Shown here: in pieces, positions 23,210-34,063 of the stretch | Layout of the letters: each line of letters opens with the position of its first letter | Numbering within the stretch: the stretch's first letter is position 1 | Assembly (NCBI GenBank): GCA_025765595.1 | Contig: JAIVFH010000100.1 | Span: 1 to 64,000, forward strand | From: Obelidium mucronatum | Taxonomy: Eukaryota; Chytridiomycota; Chytridiomycetes; Chytridiales; Chytriomycetaceae | Reading direction: 5' to 3' | DNA length: 64,000 nt | Position numbers and translations under genes: made by a program | Notes under the pieces: model-generated | The model's input: the letters and a program-made list of their open reading frames with translations, nothing else | Told to the model about the DNA's origin: nothing | Database searches by the model: none

Positions 23210-24779
23210 AATAACTCGGACTTGTCCCTGTGGAATGACCTGACGGAATTCTTAATTGTTGATGCAACTCATGTTTCTCCTGCTAGAGTCTACGGCACTG
23301 AATTTGTCGCTGGTGTCCAAACTGTCAAATTCCCTATGTTTGAACAAGAAATGAAACTCAACATATCATCTCCAACTACAGAACTGCTTAAAACAGAGTC
23401 ATGGGAGTAAACCAAGACTTCATAGACAAAACTTTGTCCACTGTCTTCCTCTCAGCAGCCTGCATCAATAGATACATTTTCAAGGGTATCCAGGCCCTCC
23501 AAAAACACTGCCTGGTCTCGCACAAATCAAACATCAAAGCTGCTAAAAGCGCCCTCCAATCATTGAGACTCAAACACAGCAGACACCCCTTCAGCTTACT
23601 GCAAGACATTCAGACCCAAGTTCTTATCCTTGCCGAGTTGTGTTACCTTGACGTCACCAATCCTCAGCTCTGTGCTGAGTTTGAAGCTAATAATATTGAA
23701 TGCTTCTTCACAGGACTTACCAACGAAGAACTTGCACGCTCTATGTCAGCACTGGTTTCGGCAAATGCCAAGAAAGACCTTCTCAATCATGGAAGTTATG
23801 CAAATTGTGGCCGACGGCAAACTGAGCTTGCGCAGCCGTACGGCACACAAGGAGATGTTTGGAACTGGTCCTGCGCGTGCCTTTGCTGCCAAAGAAACTA
23901 CTGAGGAACCTACTATTGCCATGCTACAACAACAGATTGCATCATTGTCAAAAGCACTTGGCGTCACTCCAAAAACCTGACATCGGCCACCTCAGATTAT
24001 TTGTCACCGGATTCACGCTATCCAGGCTCACTTCAATTCACCTTGCCAAGACTAGAGATGGAAAGCCTATTGCGTTTATTGGTTTTGATTCTCCGGAAGC
24101 AACAATGGCTTGACAACCGCTTAGGAAAATGGTAAATGGGAAACTGGAGATTAAAGCGCAAGCAAAAGGCGTTGACGGCCTATTCCAAATACTCCTTGAT
24201 TCACTGGAAACAAAAGCTCATCTGGATCATGACCTAACTATCGAAGCGTTACTTGGAACATCATTCCCTAAGACATCACTCAGAATGTGGCATGAGCGCT
24301 TTATGCATGCCGGAATCGAACAAATTCTAAAAACAATACCGGCAGTCAACGGTCTAAAATTTTTTAGGCCAACGGAAAAGAATTTTTTGGGGAGACGTGT
24401 GTCATTGCCAAAATGCCACGTCTGCCTTACAACAAATCTGGTTGGGTGGAAAGCCAAATATTAGACACTATCATCATCGATGTCTTCTTTCCTGAAAGAA
24501 GTGCTATGGCTTATTCCAACACCAAGCGATTGACGTAGTCACTGCACTAAAAGCTGCTATCAACTACCTCAAATCCCACTCTACGGAAAAAGGACTCAAC
24601 ATCAGAATGGACCCATCCAGAGAAGCCAAAAGCAAACTTATGAGAGTGGCGTGTAATGAATTAGCAAAAACCCTGCAAATTACAATGACGGATACTCGCA
24701 ACCAGGATGGACACCTAAATGGATACTTAAAGGTCATGATGGAAAGAGTACGAGCTAAGATTATTCAAACAGGAGTTCC
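23210..24779 (+). pseudogene. Ty1/copia element, decayed gag and integrase (left part)
   Basis: A Gag-like open stretch is at 23401-23980, with one extra base near 23775 (AKKTFSIMEV after the shift) and a helical C-terminus ending SLSKALGVTP. A GAG-pre-integrase zinc-binding segment is at about 24290-24450 (WHERFMHAGIEQILK, then CHVC). An integrase-core remnant at 24580-24779 includes DGHLNGYLKVMMERVRAKII, the equivalent of the copia NGxxER segment, but the catalytic acidic residues are not all preserved. Several stops and gaps show that it is inactive. It continues at 29940 beyond the inserted gypsy element. Confidence 0.75.
24775..24779. repeat. Target-site duplication GTTCC, left copy
   Basis: The 5 bp GTTCC directly precede the left LTR, and the same 5 bp directly follow the right LTR at 29935-29939. 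A 5-bp duplication is usual for Ty3/gypsy integration. Confidence 0.93.
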
Positions 24780-25292
24780 TGTTAGAACCAGATAGTCAAT
24801 AAAAGACTTAAGGGTTCTTGAAGGCACGAGGGCTTAGGGGGCACGAGGGCTTGTCCAATAACGGCTTGAGGTCACGAGAGACGGGATCGAAGAGTTACAA
24901 AACTGAAGACCAACACAGAATGTATTGAAACTGAACTAAAACTCAGTGCAGAAAGCTTGCTATTTATGCAAGTTCTAGAATTTCAAATAACAAAAGTTCA
25001 AAACAGAAAACAAACTGAAAATCAAACAGAAATTGTGATATCAAGAGTGATAGCACAATGATATGTGAAATCAAGAATGATATCACAAAATGAAACAGAA
25101 AAACTTAGTAAAGTGACAAATCAAAGATGACAAATACAAAAATAGAAACTTAAAGTAAAATGCTACTAGGGGGAATCGAACCCGGGTTTCCACCTTGAGA
25201 GTCGCGCGTAATGACCACTAAGCTACGGAACTATAGAGAAATATCCCTATAAGACGGGTGAAATATCCCTATAAGACGGGTGATTCCTAACA
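24780..25292 (-). repeat. 3' LTR of the gypsy element (513 bp)
   Basis: Relative to the other LTR it has about eight substitutions and a 22-bp tandem duplication (25239-25260 and 25261-25282), which explains the 513 versus 491 bp difference. Confidence 0.95.
25162..25231 (-). repeat. tRNA-like sequence in U3 of the 3' LTR
   Basis: The minus strand reads GTTCCGTAGCTTAGTGGTCA at its start, with an A-box-like segment, and later GGGTTCGATTCCC, a perfect B-box. It is 70 nt long with a CTC triplet in the anticodon region. The stems are imperfect, so I call it tRNA-derived (Glu-like), not a functional tRNA. Confidence 0.6.
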
Positions 25293-25309
25293 TCATCCCC
25301 TTCTTTTCT
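25293..25309 (-). promoter_or_regulatory. Polypurine tract
   Basis: The sense strand reads AGAAAAGAAGGGGATGA immediately before the 3' LTR. The same bases encode the end of pol (QKRRG or similar) and its TGA stop, so coding ends exactly at the LTR border. Confidence 0.85.
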
Positions 25310-28141
25310 GTCGATTGCGAACACTTGCAGCAATCGCACCAGGACCAGGCTTATCGGGATATTTGGCGTGGAATTCAGAAACCAACTCAGCAGAACCCGA
25401 AACGTTGGCAGCAGGCTCCCAAGAGCGGTCAGAGTTAGAATAACCCATCCAGTGTACCAAATATTGGAGTTTGTTGTAGAAGACGCGAGAATCCAAGATT
25501 TCTTGAACTTCCCATTCTTCAGTGTTGTCCACGATAACTGGCGGAGGTGGAGGTTGGGTAAACGCGGCGACAATATTCTTAGTCTTGGGATGAAGCAAGG
25601 ACGCGTGGAATACTGGATGAACACGCATGGTTGAAGGTAAGGCAAGCTCAAAGGCGACTGGGTTGATGACGCGTTTGACTTTAAATGGACCAAGTTTCTT
25701 ATCATCAATCTTCTGAGAAGGACGATTAGTCTTGATATTGCGACGATCCAAGAAAACCAAGTCTCCGGGTTTAATTTCCGGAACCGGTAACCGAGATTTG
25801 TTGGCTTGTGTGGTGTAGGGTTAGGGTTGTGTAACTTGCGCTTCTTGTGTAAGGCGTACAGAGTGGACTTGGAAGTAGCGAGGGTGACGCGATCGATCCA
25901 GCTTTTGTCCGAATTGACAATGGTAATGTCATCAATATCCACACGTTGGAATAGCTGAATAAAGTTTTGTTTATGCAGCTCATCGCCTTGCTGAGTGACG
26001 TAATCAGGGCGGCGGGACAGCGCGTCTGGTTTTCCGGAAAGTCGGCCAGGGCGATGAAAAATTTTAAAACTAAATTCCGACAACTTAGTCATCCACCTAT
26101 ATTGGCGACGGGTCAGTTGTTGAACGGCAGTAAAGTTTTGAAGGCGATAATGATCAGAGAAAACAATGATCGGATCCGAAGGCTCAACGGCTATCAGGTA
26201 ATGTCTCCAAGCCGCGAACGCGTCTACGATGGCAAGCAGTTCCTTGTTGTGAGTATCGTAGTTGATTTCCGCTGGAATTAACTTGCGGGAATGAAAGGCA
26301 ACAGGATGTAACCTTCCATCCGAACCGAGCAAAATCTGAGCAATCAGATTCCACATACACGGTACGACTGGGATCGAAGTGAATCAGGACCGGAGCGGTG
26401 GAGAAGGCATGTTTAAGGTTTTCAAAAGCCGATGCCGCGGCTTCGGACCATGGAAAGGGTCCAATTTTGGCTTCCTTACGCGTTAGGCTTGTGAGCGGTA
26501 ACACAATATCGGAGTAGCCGGTGATAAATTGGCGGTAAAAATTTGCAAATCCCAGAAAAATTTGCACATCCTTGACAGACTGAGGTACCGGCCAACTGGA
26601 AACGGTAGCAACCTTGGCAGGATCCATCTTGACACCATCGGCAGAGAAGATATGGCCCAGGAATTCCGTAGAACTGGTATGGAAAGCACATTTGGCAGGG
26701 TTAACTACCAAGTTGTGTTTCCGCAAGCGCTCCAAGACTTCCTTAACGTGACGTTCGTGTAATTCTTCATCTTCGGAAAAGATTAGAATGTCATCCAAAT
26801 AAACGATGACAAACACGCCCAGTAAGTCCGAAAAAATGTCATTCATGAAGTACTGGAAGGCAGCTGGAGCGTTGGTTAGACCGAAACTAACCACATTATA
26901 CTGGAAATGGCCAAACTTGCAGCGAAATGCAGTTTTCCATTCGTCACCAGAGCGTATTCTTAGTAAGTGGTACGCGTCCGGGAGATCCAAGTGAGTGAAA
27001 ATTTTAGCCTTGGATAATTTTCCCGCAAGATCCGTGAACAGCGGTAGCGGAAATTTGTTCTTGACTACAATGTTGTTGATGGCACGATAGTCAATACAGA
27101 GGCGGAAACCACCATTTGGTTTCTTGACAAAGAAGCAAGGGGCGGCGACCGGAGAGGTAGAGGGAGATATCCCGCCTCTAGCCAAGGCATTAGTAAGATA
27201 TTCCTGGAGAACTTTTTCTTCGGCTGGGCTCAGTGGATAAATTTTCCCAGCCGGCAGTAATTTTGCCGAAGTTCCATCTTCATTCTTAACGATCTCGATA
27301 GGCAAGTCGTAAGGGCGATGAGGTGGAAGCGGCCGAGGAGTCTCAGACTTGGGTGCAAATACGTCCGAGTACTGCTTGTAGCGTAAAGGCACTCCTCTAT
27401 CGTTTCTGACGATAGCAGACTCCTGATAGTCCTTTGTATTAATCACAGCTGAAATTGACACGGTGGGAGTGTCATCATCTTTAGAAGAAGTGACATCCAT
27501 TCGAGCGGCAAAGATAGTAAGCCCATGTTTCTTGGCAATGCCAAAAAACGCAGTGGTATTAAGCAACTCAACGTCCGGTGTAGAACTCGCTGGCGGATTT
27601 TCCGTCGGGATTGAAACAGAAGCGGTAGAAACCTCCAGATCTTTGACAGCTGGATCATCTGGAGGAGAATAAGGCAAGGCGGTGAAAGCCTCAGGGGGCA
27701 CGTGGTCAGCTGACAGGCAAGCCCCATCAGAGAATGTGACCAACATGTGACGCCAATTAACGCGAGGGTTATGGAGGCGAAGCCATGGAAGACCTAAAAT
27801 AAGCGGGCATGAAATATCCGCAACAAGAAGAGACATCGTTTCGGTATGAGAACCAATTTGACAGATTAGAGGTACTGTTTGTTTAGTAATGGAGCGAGAA
27901 CGCGAACCATCTGCTAAATTAACATTGTACAAAGTGGAGGAAGGAATAACAGGTATTTTATTTCTTAGAGCGAAATCTAAGGAAATAAGGCCGAAAGCCG
28001 AACACCCACTATCCACGAAGGCACCCAAAGAAAAGGGCTTGGTAAGGTTTGGAGATGAAGAAGAAGAAAATTTTTCCCCGACAACAAGTGTACATGGAAG
28101 CACAATCTTGGAATCCGATGATGAGGGAATGGGCGGGGAAT

Positions 28142-29419
28142 TTACGCCTGAGCACCCCTTCCCTGGGCGCTCCGAGCATTTTTTGCAACCAAGAGGGGGC
28201 AAGCTTTGGTGTCAGAGGCACCCTTGCAACCGTCTTGACCACAGTAAGCACAAAGACCTTTATCCTTGCGGCGCTGACGTTCCTCGTGAGAAGGCTTGCC
28301 AGACTTGACATCAGCAGCGGCAACATCAGCAGACCCAGAGGGCTTGGAAGCGGCACCTGGGTTATTGGAACGGGAGCTGGAACCAGAACCTTGGTTACCC
28401 TTGGAGGATCCAGAACGTTTGTTGTTAGCAAACACGCGCTCATCGAAGACAATGGCCTTGCGCATGAGCATGGAGAGGTTCGTTGGTTGAGGTTCCAGAC
28501 CATCAATATAGTTCATCACGTGAAGTTTGAGCCCTTGCTTGAACATCAACATCTTGGTGTAATCGTTGTGTTGAGTACCAGCAATCCAACGGAGAAAATC
28601 GCGGGCGTAGGCTTGACAAGAAGTAGTTTGCGTCAAGGTCTTGGCCTTGTCATTAGCAATTGCTTCAGCGACACGTGCATCTTCGCCGAAGAAGGCGGCA
28701 AAGACATCAGCAAATTCCTGAAAGCTCTTGAACTGGAGCTCAGGCTTGGCAACGTGGTTGATGTACCACTTGGCAGCATTACCACCAAGGTATGAAACCA
28801 CAAAAGCAATCTTGGACTTGGTGGAAAGAATGCCCTTGGGTCCAGAATTATCAAAATTGAGATAGACTTTGAGCATAAAGTCATCAAAATCGTCGGTAGC
28901 AAGGCCCTTGAAAACAGGAGGCTTGGCAACACGAAGAGAAGTTTTGTCAGACTTCAAAGATTCGAACCGGGAACCCGAGTCAGACTGATTGTCAGAGTCC
29001 GAGGCACTACCAACTGGCCTAACTGAGCGTTGACGATGAACTTTGCGATCGGCTTTTGATGACGCAGCAAATGCTTCAATGACTTTATCAAGACTACTAG
29101 ATTGATTACGGACAAGACGAGAAAGAGCCAAAAGATCCGTACGGAAAGCATCCATGGATGTGGCTACATCAAATTCATTATCCGTGTTGGCTTCCATGTA
29201 GCGACTGGCCTCGTCAATTCCATCCAGGACATTGTTGGTTTGTTGTTCAGATCCATTATCTTCATCAAAATCATTCTTGAGAGAGACAAGGTCGGGAGCA
29301 ACGGAGCGGCGAGTAAGCAAAGATTGGTCAGCGGCGGGGTTTGAAGGACCAGCGGCCGAAGAAGTAGCGGCAAAACCGACAGATTTCCGAGGAGCGGTAG
29401 CAGGAGGAGTATCAGCCAT
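28142..29419 (-). CDS. gag: Gypsy Gag polyprotein
   Basis: This is an intact 425-codon frame that begins only 24 nt inside the 5' LTR. An acidic, Ser-rich N-terminal third is followed by a retrotransposon Gag core near residues 165-270 (PPVFKGLATDDFDDFMLK, GGNAAKWY, EFADVFAAFF). Near the C-terminus, CAYCGQDGCKGASDTKAC looks like a zinc knuckle but lacks the His of the standard C-x2-C-x4-H-x4-C form. Gag should form the virus-like particle that packages element RNA. Its last 14 or so codons overlap pol, where the frameshift signal lies. Confidence 0.9.
   Translation of the reverse strand: MADTPPATAPRKSVGFAATSSAAGPSNPAADQSLLTRRSVAPDLVSLKNDFDEDNGSEQQTNNVLDGIDEASRYMEANTDNEFDVATSMDAFRTDLLALSRLVRNQSSSLDKVIEAFAASSKADRKVHRQRSVRPVGSASDSDNQSDSGSRFESLKSDKTSLRVAKPPVFKGLATDDFDDFMLKVYLNFDNSGPKGILSTKSKIAFVVSYLGGNAAKWYINHVAKPELQFKSFQEFADVFAAFFGEDARVAEAIANDKAKTLTQTTSCQAYARDFLRWIAGTQHNDYTKMLMFKQGLKLHVMNYIDGLEPQPTNLSMLMRKAIVFDERVFANNKRSGSSKGNQGSGSSSRSNNPGAASKPSGSADVAAADVKSGKPSHEERQRRKDKGLCAYCGQDGCKGASDTKACPLLVAKNARSAQGRGAQA
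28150..28184 (-). promoter_or_regulatory. -1 ribosomal frameshift signal at gag-pol junction
   Basis: In the gag frame the heptamer A-AAA-AAT (28184-28178) is followed by a 5-nt spacer (GCTCG) and an 8-bp hairpin: GAGCGCCC (28172-28165) pairs with GGGTGCTC (28157-28150) around a 7-nt loop, with one G-U pair. The pol frame is exactly -1 relative to gag. Confidence 0.8.
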
Positions 29420-29430
29420 TATTGTATTTT

Positions 29431-29441
29431 AGTTTCAATAC
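29431..29441 (-). promoter_or_regulatory. Self-priming primer-binding site
   Basis: Two bases after the 5' LTR the sense strand reads GTATTGAAACT. This is the exact complement of AGTTTCAATAC at 29596-29586 in the LTR, the predicted first 11 nt of the transcript. No TGG tRNA-type site is present. Confidence 0.75.
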
Positions 29442-29443
29442 TA

Positions 29444-29934
29444 TGTTAGAACCAGATAGTCAATAAAAGACTTAAGGGTTCTTGAAGGCACGAGGGCTTG
29501 GGGGGCACGAGGGCTTGTCCAATAACGGCTTGAGGTCACGAGAGACGGGATCGAAGAGTTACAAAACTGAAGACTAACACAGAATGTATTGAAACTGAAC
29601 TAAAACTCAGAGCAGAAAGCTTGCTATTTATGCAAGTTCTGGAATTTCAAATAACAAAAGTTCAAAACAGAAAACAAACTGAAAATCAAACAGAAATGGT
29701 GATATCAAGAGTGATAGCACAATGATATGTGAAATCAAGAATGATATCACAAAATGAAACAGAAAAACTTAGTAAAGTGACAAATCAAAGATGACAAATA
29801 CAAAAATAGAAACTTAAAGTAAAATGCTACTAGGGGGAATCGAACCCGGGTTTCCACCTTGAGAGTCGCGCGTAATGACGACTAAGCTACGGAACTATAG
29901 AGAAATAACCTTATAAGACGGGTGATTCCTAACA
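29444..29934 (-). repeat. 5' LTR of the gypsy element (491 bp)
   Basis: In sense orientation it starts TGTTAGGAATCACCC at 29934. A TATA-like ATAAATA (29631-29625) lies about 30 nt before AGTTTCAATAC (29596-29586), which I predict is the transcript 5' end. U3 is then about 338 nt and R-U5 about 153 nt. Confidence 0.93.
29826..29895 (-). repeat. tRNA-like sequence in U3 of the 5' LTR
   Basis: This is the same tRNA-like sequence as in the other LTR, with one A-box difference (AGTCGTC instead of AGTGGTC). Its presence in both LTRs shows it is part of the element, not a later insertion. Confidence 0.6.
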
Positions 29935-29939
29935 GTTCC
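29935..29939. repeat. Target-site duplication GTTCC, right copy
   Basis: This is the matching partner of 24775-24779 and marks the right edge of the gypsy insertion. Confidence 0.93.
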
Positions 29940-30043
29940 AAAGAATTTTTGGCTCAACAACACCCTCTACCACACACATGTTGACAACTGCACTATTCAC
30001 GGAAAAGAAACAAAAACACCATTTGAACTACTTGCTGAATGAT
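29940..30043 (+). pseudogene. Ty1/copia element, right part after the gypsy insertion
   Basis: Joining 24779 to 29940 restores one continuous reading: IIQTGVPKNFWLNN, then a YHTHVDNC segment and KTPFELLAE, which matches the copia integrase C-terminal pattern ending in KTPFE. A stop follows, and I see no reverse transcriptase after it. This shows the gypsy element landed inside an already present copia element. Confidence 0.8.
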
Positions 30044-30835
30044 TTCAAATTGGTTTACACTTTTTTCTTTGTACCACGCACATGAAAGATTTTAATTATT
30101 TGAAATAAATGTTTTGAATAAAATTGTCAAAATTTGTCTGCTACATTTATTAGTTTGAAATTCACATTAAAGTCTTCATTGCAGTTGGTGCATGAAGAGT
30201 TTTGCGCAGGCTATTGTATGGGAACAAGTAGAAATAATAGTTTTTAATAAGAATAAAATTTAAAAGTTTATAATTCATTCACATAAAAGTATTGCAGAAT
30301 GGCGTTTTAATAGTTAAGGGTTATGAAAATGAAAAATTTAATGCCAAACTTACCAAAAGTGACAAAAATGACTGTTTGTCAGGGAAAATGGAAGGGGTTT
30401 GGGTCAATTGGGTTTTGTCAGGTTTCCTCAGGTCTGTGAAATAGTCAAAAAAACCGGACACCCAAGCGATTGGGTTGGGGTAGACCAGTCAGGTTGACCT
30501 GAACCCACTTTTGAACAGAAGGTATCTCGGATGCAATTGAACTTTCTTGGAACCTTGCGAAATAATTTTACCATATTACTTATACATCTGGATGCCTTTG
30601 GAATACAACTGATTGTTATGACAATTTGTTGCAGGTTTGAATGTATTTGAAATTCAATAAAATATTTTTTTGTGTGCGTTTGGGATTCTGCAGAAAAAAT
30701 AAACATGTTTGAACGCATTCTTGAACACACTCTGATTTCCTGATGTACTATATATATAATTTCAGGGATAAAAAAGTTCAGAACTACGTTTTTTACTGAA
30801 ATACTCGGTGTTATCACACAGAAATGAAAAAATGA
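30044..30835. other. Gene-free AT-rich interval
   Basis: I see no supported gene in these 0.8 kb between the copia remnant and the histone H3 stop. Short open frames on the minus strand lack any recognisable domain. Confidence 0.6.
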
Positions 30836-31526
<691 letters not shown>

Positions 31527-31569
31527 TTTTTCGGTTCTTTTTATAAAAAATAAAGGGAAGAGTAACAAC

Positions 31570-33836
31570 ATGGACCTCAGTCTATCTTCAGACGCAAAAC
31601 TCCTCACGTCCATGACGCCCGCAGATGCACTCAAAAACTTCAAACGGCGCGGGTTCTTTGATAAAACAAGGAAACTGATGGGTATTTTTCTTATCTTTAA
31701 AAAACAGTGATAACCGTAACAATTAACATCCAACCGACTGACTGTAAAAAAAGCCGAAAAGTTTACAGAAGAGGAAGAAGAACAAGAAATCGATTCAGAA
31801 AAGGCCCGGCTGAAGCAGGATATTGAAAAGGTGCTGAGGCATGAATGGCGGATTCTTCTCGCACAGCGCGGGGATCGGATTTGGAATGACCGCGCATCGA
31901 TTGCTAAAGAGCTGAATTCTGCGATTGAAAGGTTTTTTTTTCGTTTGGCTATTTATTGTTAAAGCAGTGTTAAGCAGAACAAAAAAACAGAACAGTCTTG
32001 ACAGATCTAAGTCGCCCTCTCCGTGCGTTTCTCGTCTCAAATACGGATACAATCAAGGAAAATGTCTATGAATCTCTAGCCGCGATTCTCAATGAAGAAC
32101 GCAAGAAACGGGAAGCCGCCTTGTTGCTTGCTGAGGAGGCGACAAAGAGGACACAAGAAAAAGAAGGGAATGACGACGAAAGTGGAGGAAAAGAATCAGT
32201 AGGGGAAAAAGAAAAACAACAACGAAACGAAAAGAAGTTGGATTCACATGACCTCAATGCAAAATCAAACAGCTCATCAACCAAAATGGACGTGGATTCT
32301 GTTGTAGTCCCTGTAATCCAATCGAAGGAGACGCTTCCTTCTCCAGCAACAGTAGAAATGACCCATCAGCCGCCTGTAGTTGAACAACCAAACGTCCGTG
32401 CGGCGGACAAAATCAGTGAAATCAGTGTCGACAAAACCACCTCTGAAGCACCCAACACCAACAATGATTCAAGCTTACCATCATTGTCATTATCAACAAC
32501 AAAACTTTCGACAAGCAATGACGGTTCAGTCACTAGCAGCGATATGGCATCATCATCAGCCCAACAACAACTTCAACGACAACAACAGCCACTTCAGCAG
32601 CAGCAATCTAAAAAACGTGAATCTGCTCGCGCTTCATCTCGGTTGAAGGGCGTTATCAGAAACACGAGTCCAACAGATGAATCTTCCACCAATAACAACG
32701 ACAGCAGTAATAGCAACCAAGTGGAAACCACCCTTGAAATTGCAGAAATAGAGAGTAATAGTCGTGATGCTGCTGCTCTCACTGTCGTCGAAGCTATGGA
32801 TTCTGTGGCGGAAAATATCGCCACTGGGAGAGGCGACGCCGAAGGACACCAAGCAGGGAAAAAAGAAGGAAAATGAAGAGAAGAGTATTGAAAAAGATGG
32901 GGCTCGTCATGAGGCACAGGGCGAGGAAGAGGGTGTGTTAGTTTTGGGTGATGGGAATACCACAGGGGATATGGATGACGATACACCCAAAGGAGGAGAG
33001 AAAGACGACGAAAAGCGAACCTCAATTTCTAACACCAGCACCAAAAAGGAAGCCAAAGAACAAGAAGAAGACGAAGAAGAGGTTGATGACGGTGAGGAAA
33101 AAGACAAGTCTGATATTCGTGGTGGCCGTCGTATAAAGCGAAAATGCGGGAGCAGCAGCAATGAACCAGAGTCATCCAATAACGATAGCACTGCAGCGCG
33201 TAAGAGAGGCCGGCCGAGGAAAGTTGTCGCCGTAGTTGCTAGAGGGGAATCAGCTGCTGATGATGAGGAAAAAGACCCTGTACCAGTGGCGAAAGTCGTG
33301 AAAAAAGGGCGACACCCCAAGAAAATTGAGCAATCCCAACGAAATCGCAATGATATGGAAGAAGATGAAGAGATAGCGGAGGAGGAGGAAGGGAGTGAAT
33401 CGGACAATAGCGAATCTGTCGCCTCAAACGAGGTGCCAGTATCAAAAAAGGGGAAAACGAGCGAACCTGCCGCGAAAAAGGGAAGACTTCGGAAAGGTCT
33501 AGAAACGCCTACAGTTGATGACGTTTCTACCAACGAGGAAGCTGTTGTGAAAAAGACTCGTGGTCGACCACGAAAGAATCCAGCTTGCTATGGAATCAGA
33601 GCGAATTGTGTCGAAGAAAGAGGGGTCGATGGGGTGGATTCGGTCAGAAAGGGTCGGAAGATGATACAGAAGAAGAACAAGCGAAAGACGAAGGCGGAGA
33701 AGATAAGAAACAAGAAGCCAAGACTGACTCAAAGCGGCAAGGGAGAGTTCCGCTAAAGAAACAGAAGGTGGAAGCTGAAGAAGACGGTGGATCGGAATCC
33801 GACTTGACTGATCTGGAAGCTCTTCCAACCACCTAG
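31570..33836 (+). CDS. BOD1/SHG1-domain protein with AT-hooks, frame-disrupted
   Basis: Exons 31570-31681, 31754-31931 and 31991 onward join in frame. The N-terminal part (FKRRGFFDKTRKLM, LKQDIEKVLRHEWRILL, then LSRPLRAFLVSN) fits the BOD1/SHG1 domain of the COMPASS histone-methylase subunit Shg1 and of vertebrate BOD1L. The rest is a long acidic, disordered region with AT-hooks: RKRGRPRKVV near 33200 and TRGRPRKNP near 33560, plus two weaker ones. The last segment ends in LTDLEALPTT. A frame change equal to one extra base occurs in an A run near 32850, and a net two-base change near 33590-33650. The domain pairing is like BOD1L1, which supports a chromatin role. Confidence 0.68.
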
Positions 33837-33982
33837 TTCCCCATGAATCTTAATGTAATATATTTTGTATTTAATTTCCGAGTTCCGTTCTATGCGTCGC
33901 TGTTTTGCCATTTTTGATATTCGTTTGCGAGTGCTCTCAACCGACATGCTGAGACTTGTCTGAATAATCAGAGTCTTTCAGC

Positions 33983-33992
33983 TATATAAATA
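33983..33992 (+). promoter_or_regulatory. TATA box of the BTB-LRR gene
   Basis: TATATAAATA lies 71 bp before the ATG at 34064. Confidence 0.5.
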
Positions 33993-34063
33993 GACACAGC
34001 GGCGCGACGTTTTCGAATAAATAAATCTTTGTGGAAAAACAGAATAATTGTAATCGACAAAAC

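Larger units (their letters stand above)
25293..28202 (-). pseudogene. pol: Gypsy Pol: protease, RT, RNase H, integrase remnant, chromodomain
   Basis: The frame open from 28202 to 26184 carries an aspartic protease (GAFVDSGCSAFG), a linker and a full reverse transcriptase with FRLCIDYRAIN, LDLPDAYH, FGLTNAPAAFQ and the active-site YLDD. In RNase H the frame changes near 26325 between ESDCSDFA and GSDGRLHP. The next frame gives the rest of RNase H up to [12 protein letters not shown]. The integrase HHCC finger and D,D-35-E core are absent: sequence jumps from [12 protein letters not shown] near 25835 to [12 protein letters not shown] near 25760, with a telomere-like TAGGGTTAGGGTT at the joint. 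The C-terminus includes a chromodomain ([26 protein letters not shown]). The integrase deletion makes the copy defective. Confidence 0.88.
24780..29934 (-). mobile_element. Ty3/gypsy chromodomain LTR retrotransposon, internally deleted
   Basis: The element reads on the minus strand. Its 5' LTR is at 29444-29934, gag at 28142-29419, pol downstream, and the 3' LTR at 24780-25292. LTRs begin TGTTAG and end CTAACA. Gag and pol overlap in different frames with a -1 frameshift signal. Pol has protease, reverse transcriptase, RNase H, and an integrase C-terminal part ending in a chromodomain, but the integrase zinc finger and catalytic core are absent. The primer-binding site is not a tRNA match but an 11-nt complement of the LTR, as in self-priming Tf1/sushi elements. 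The two LTRs differ by about eight substitutions, so insertion was fairly recent. It cannot be autonomous as it stands. Confidence 0.95.

Noticed and set aside
25162..25231. Functional tRNA-Glu(CTC) gene in the LTR
   Set aside because: Acceptor, D and anticodon stems contain several mismatches, and it is repeated in both LTRs as part of the element.
32907..33533. 208-codon Ser-rich frame antisense to the BOD1/SHG1-like gene
   Set aside because: It is antisense of an acidic/lysine-rich coding region, which automatically yields Ser/Phe/Leu-rich open frames.
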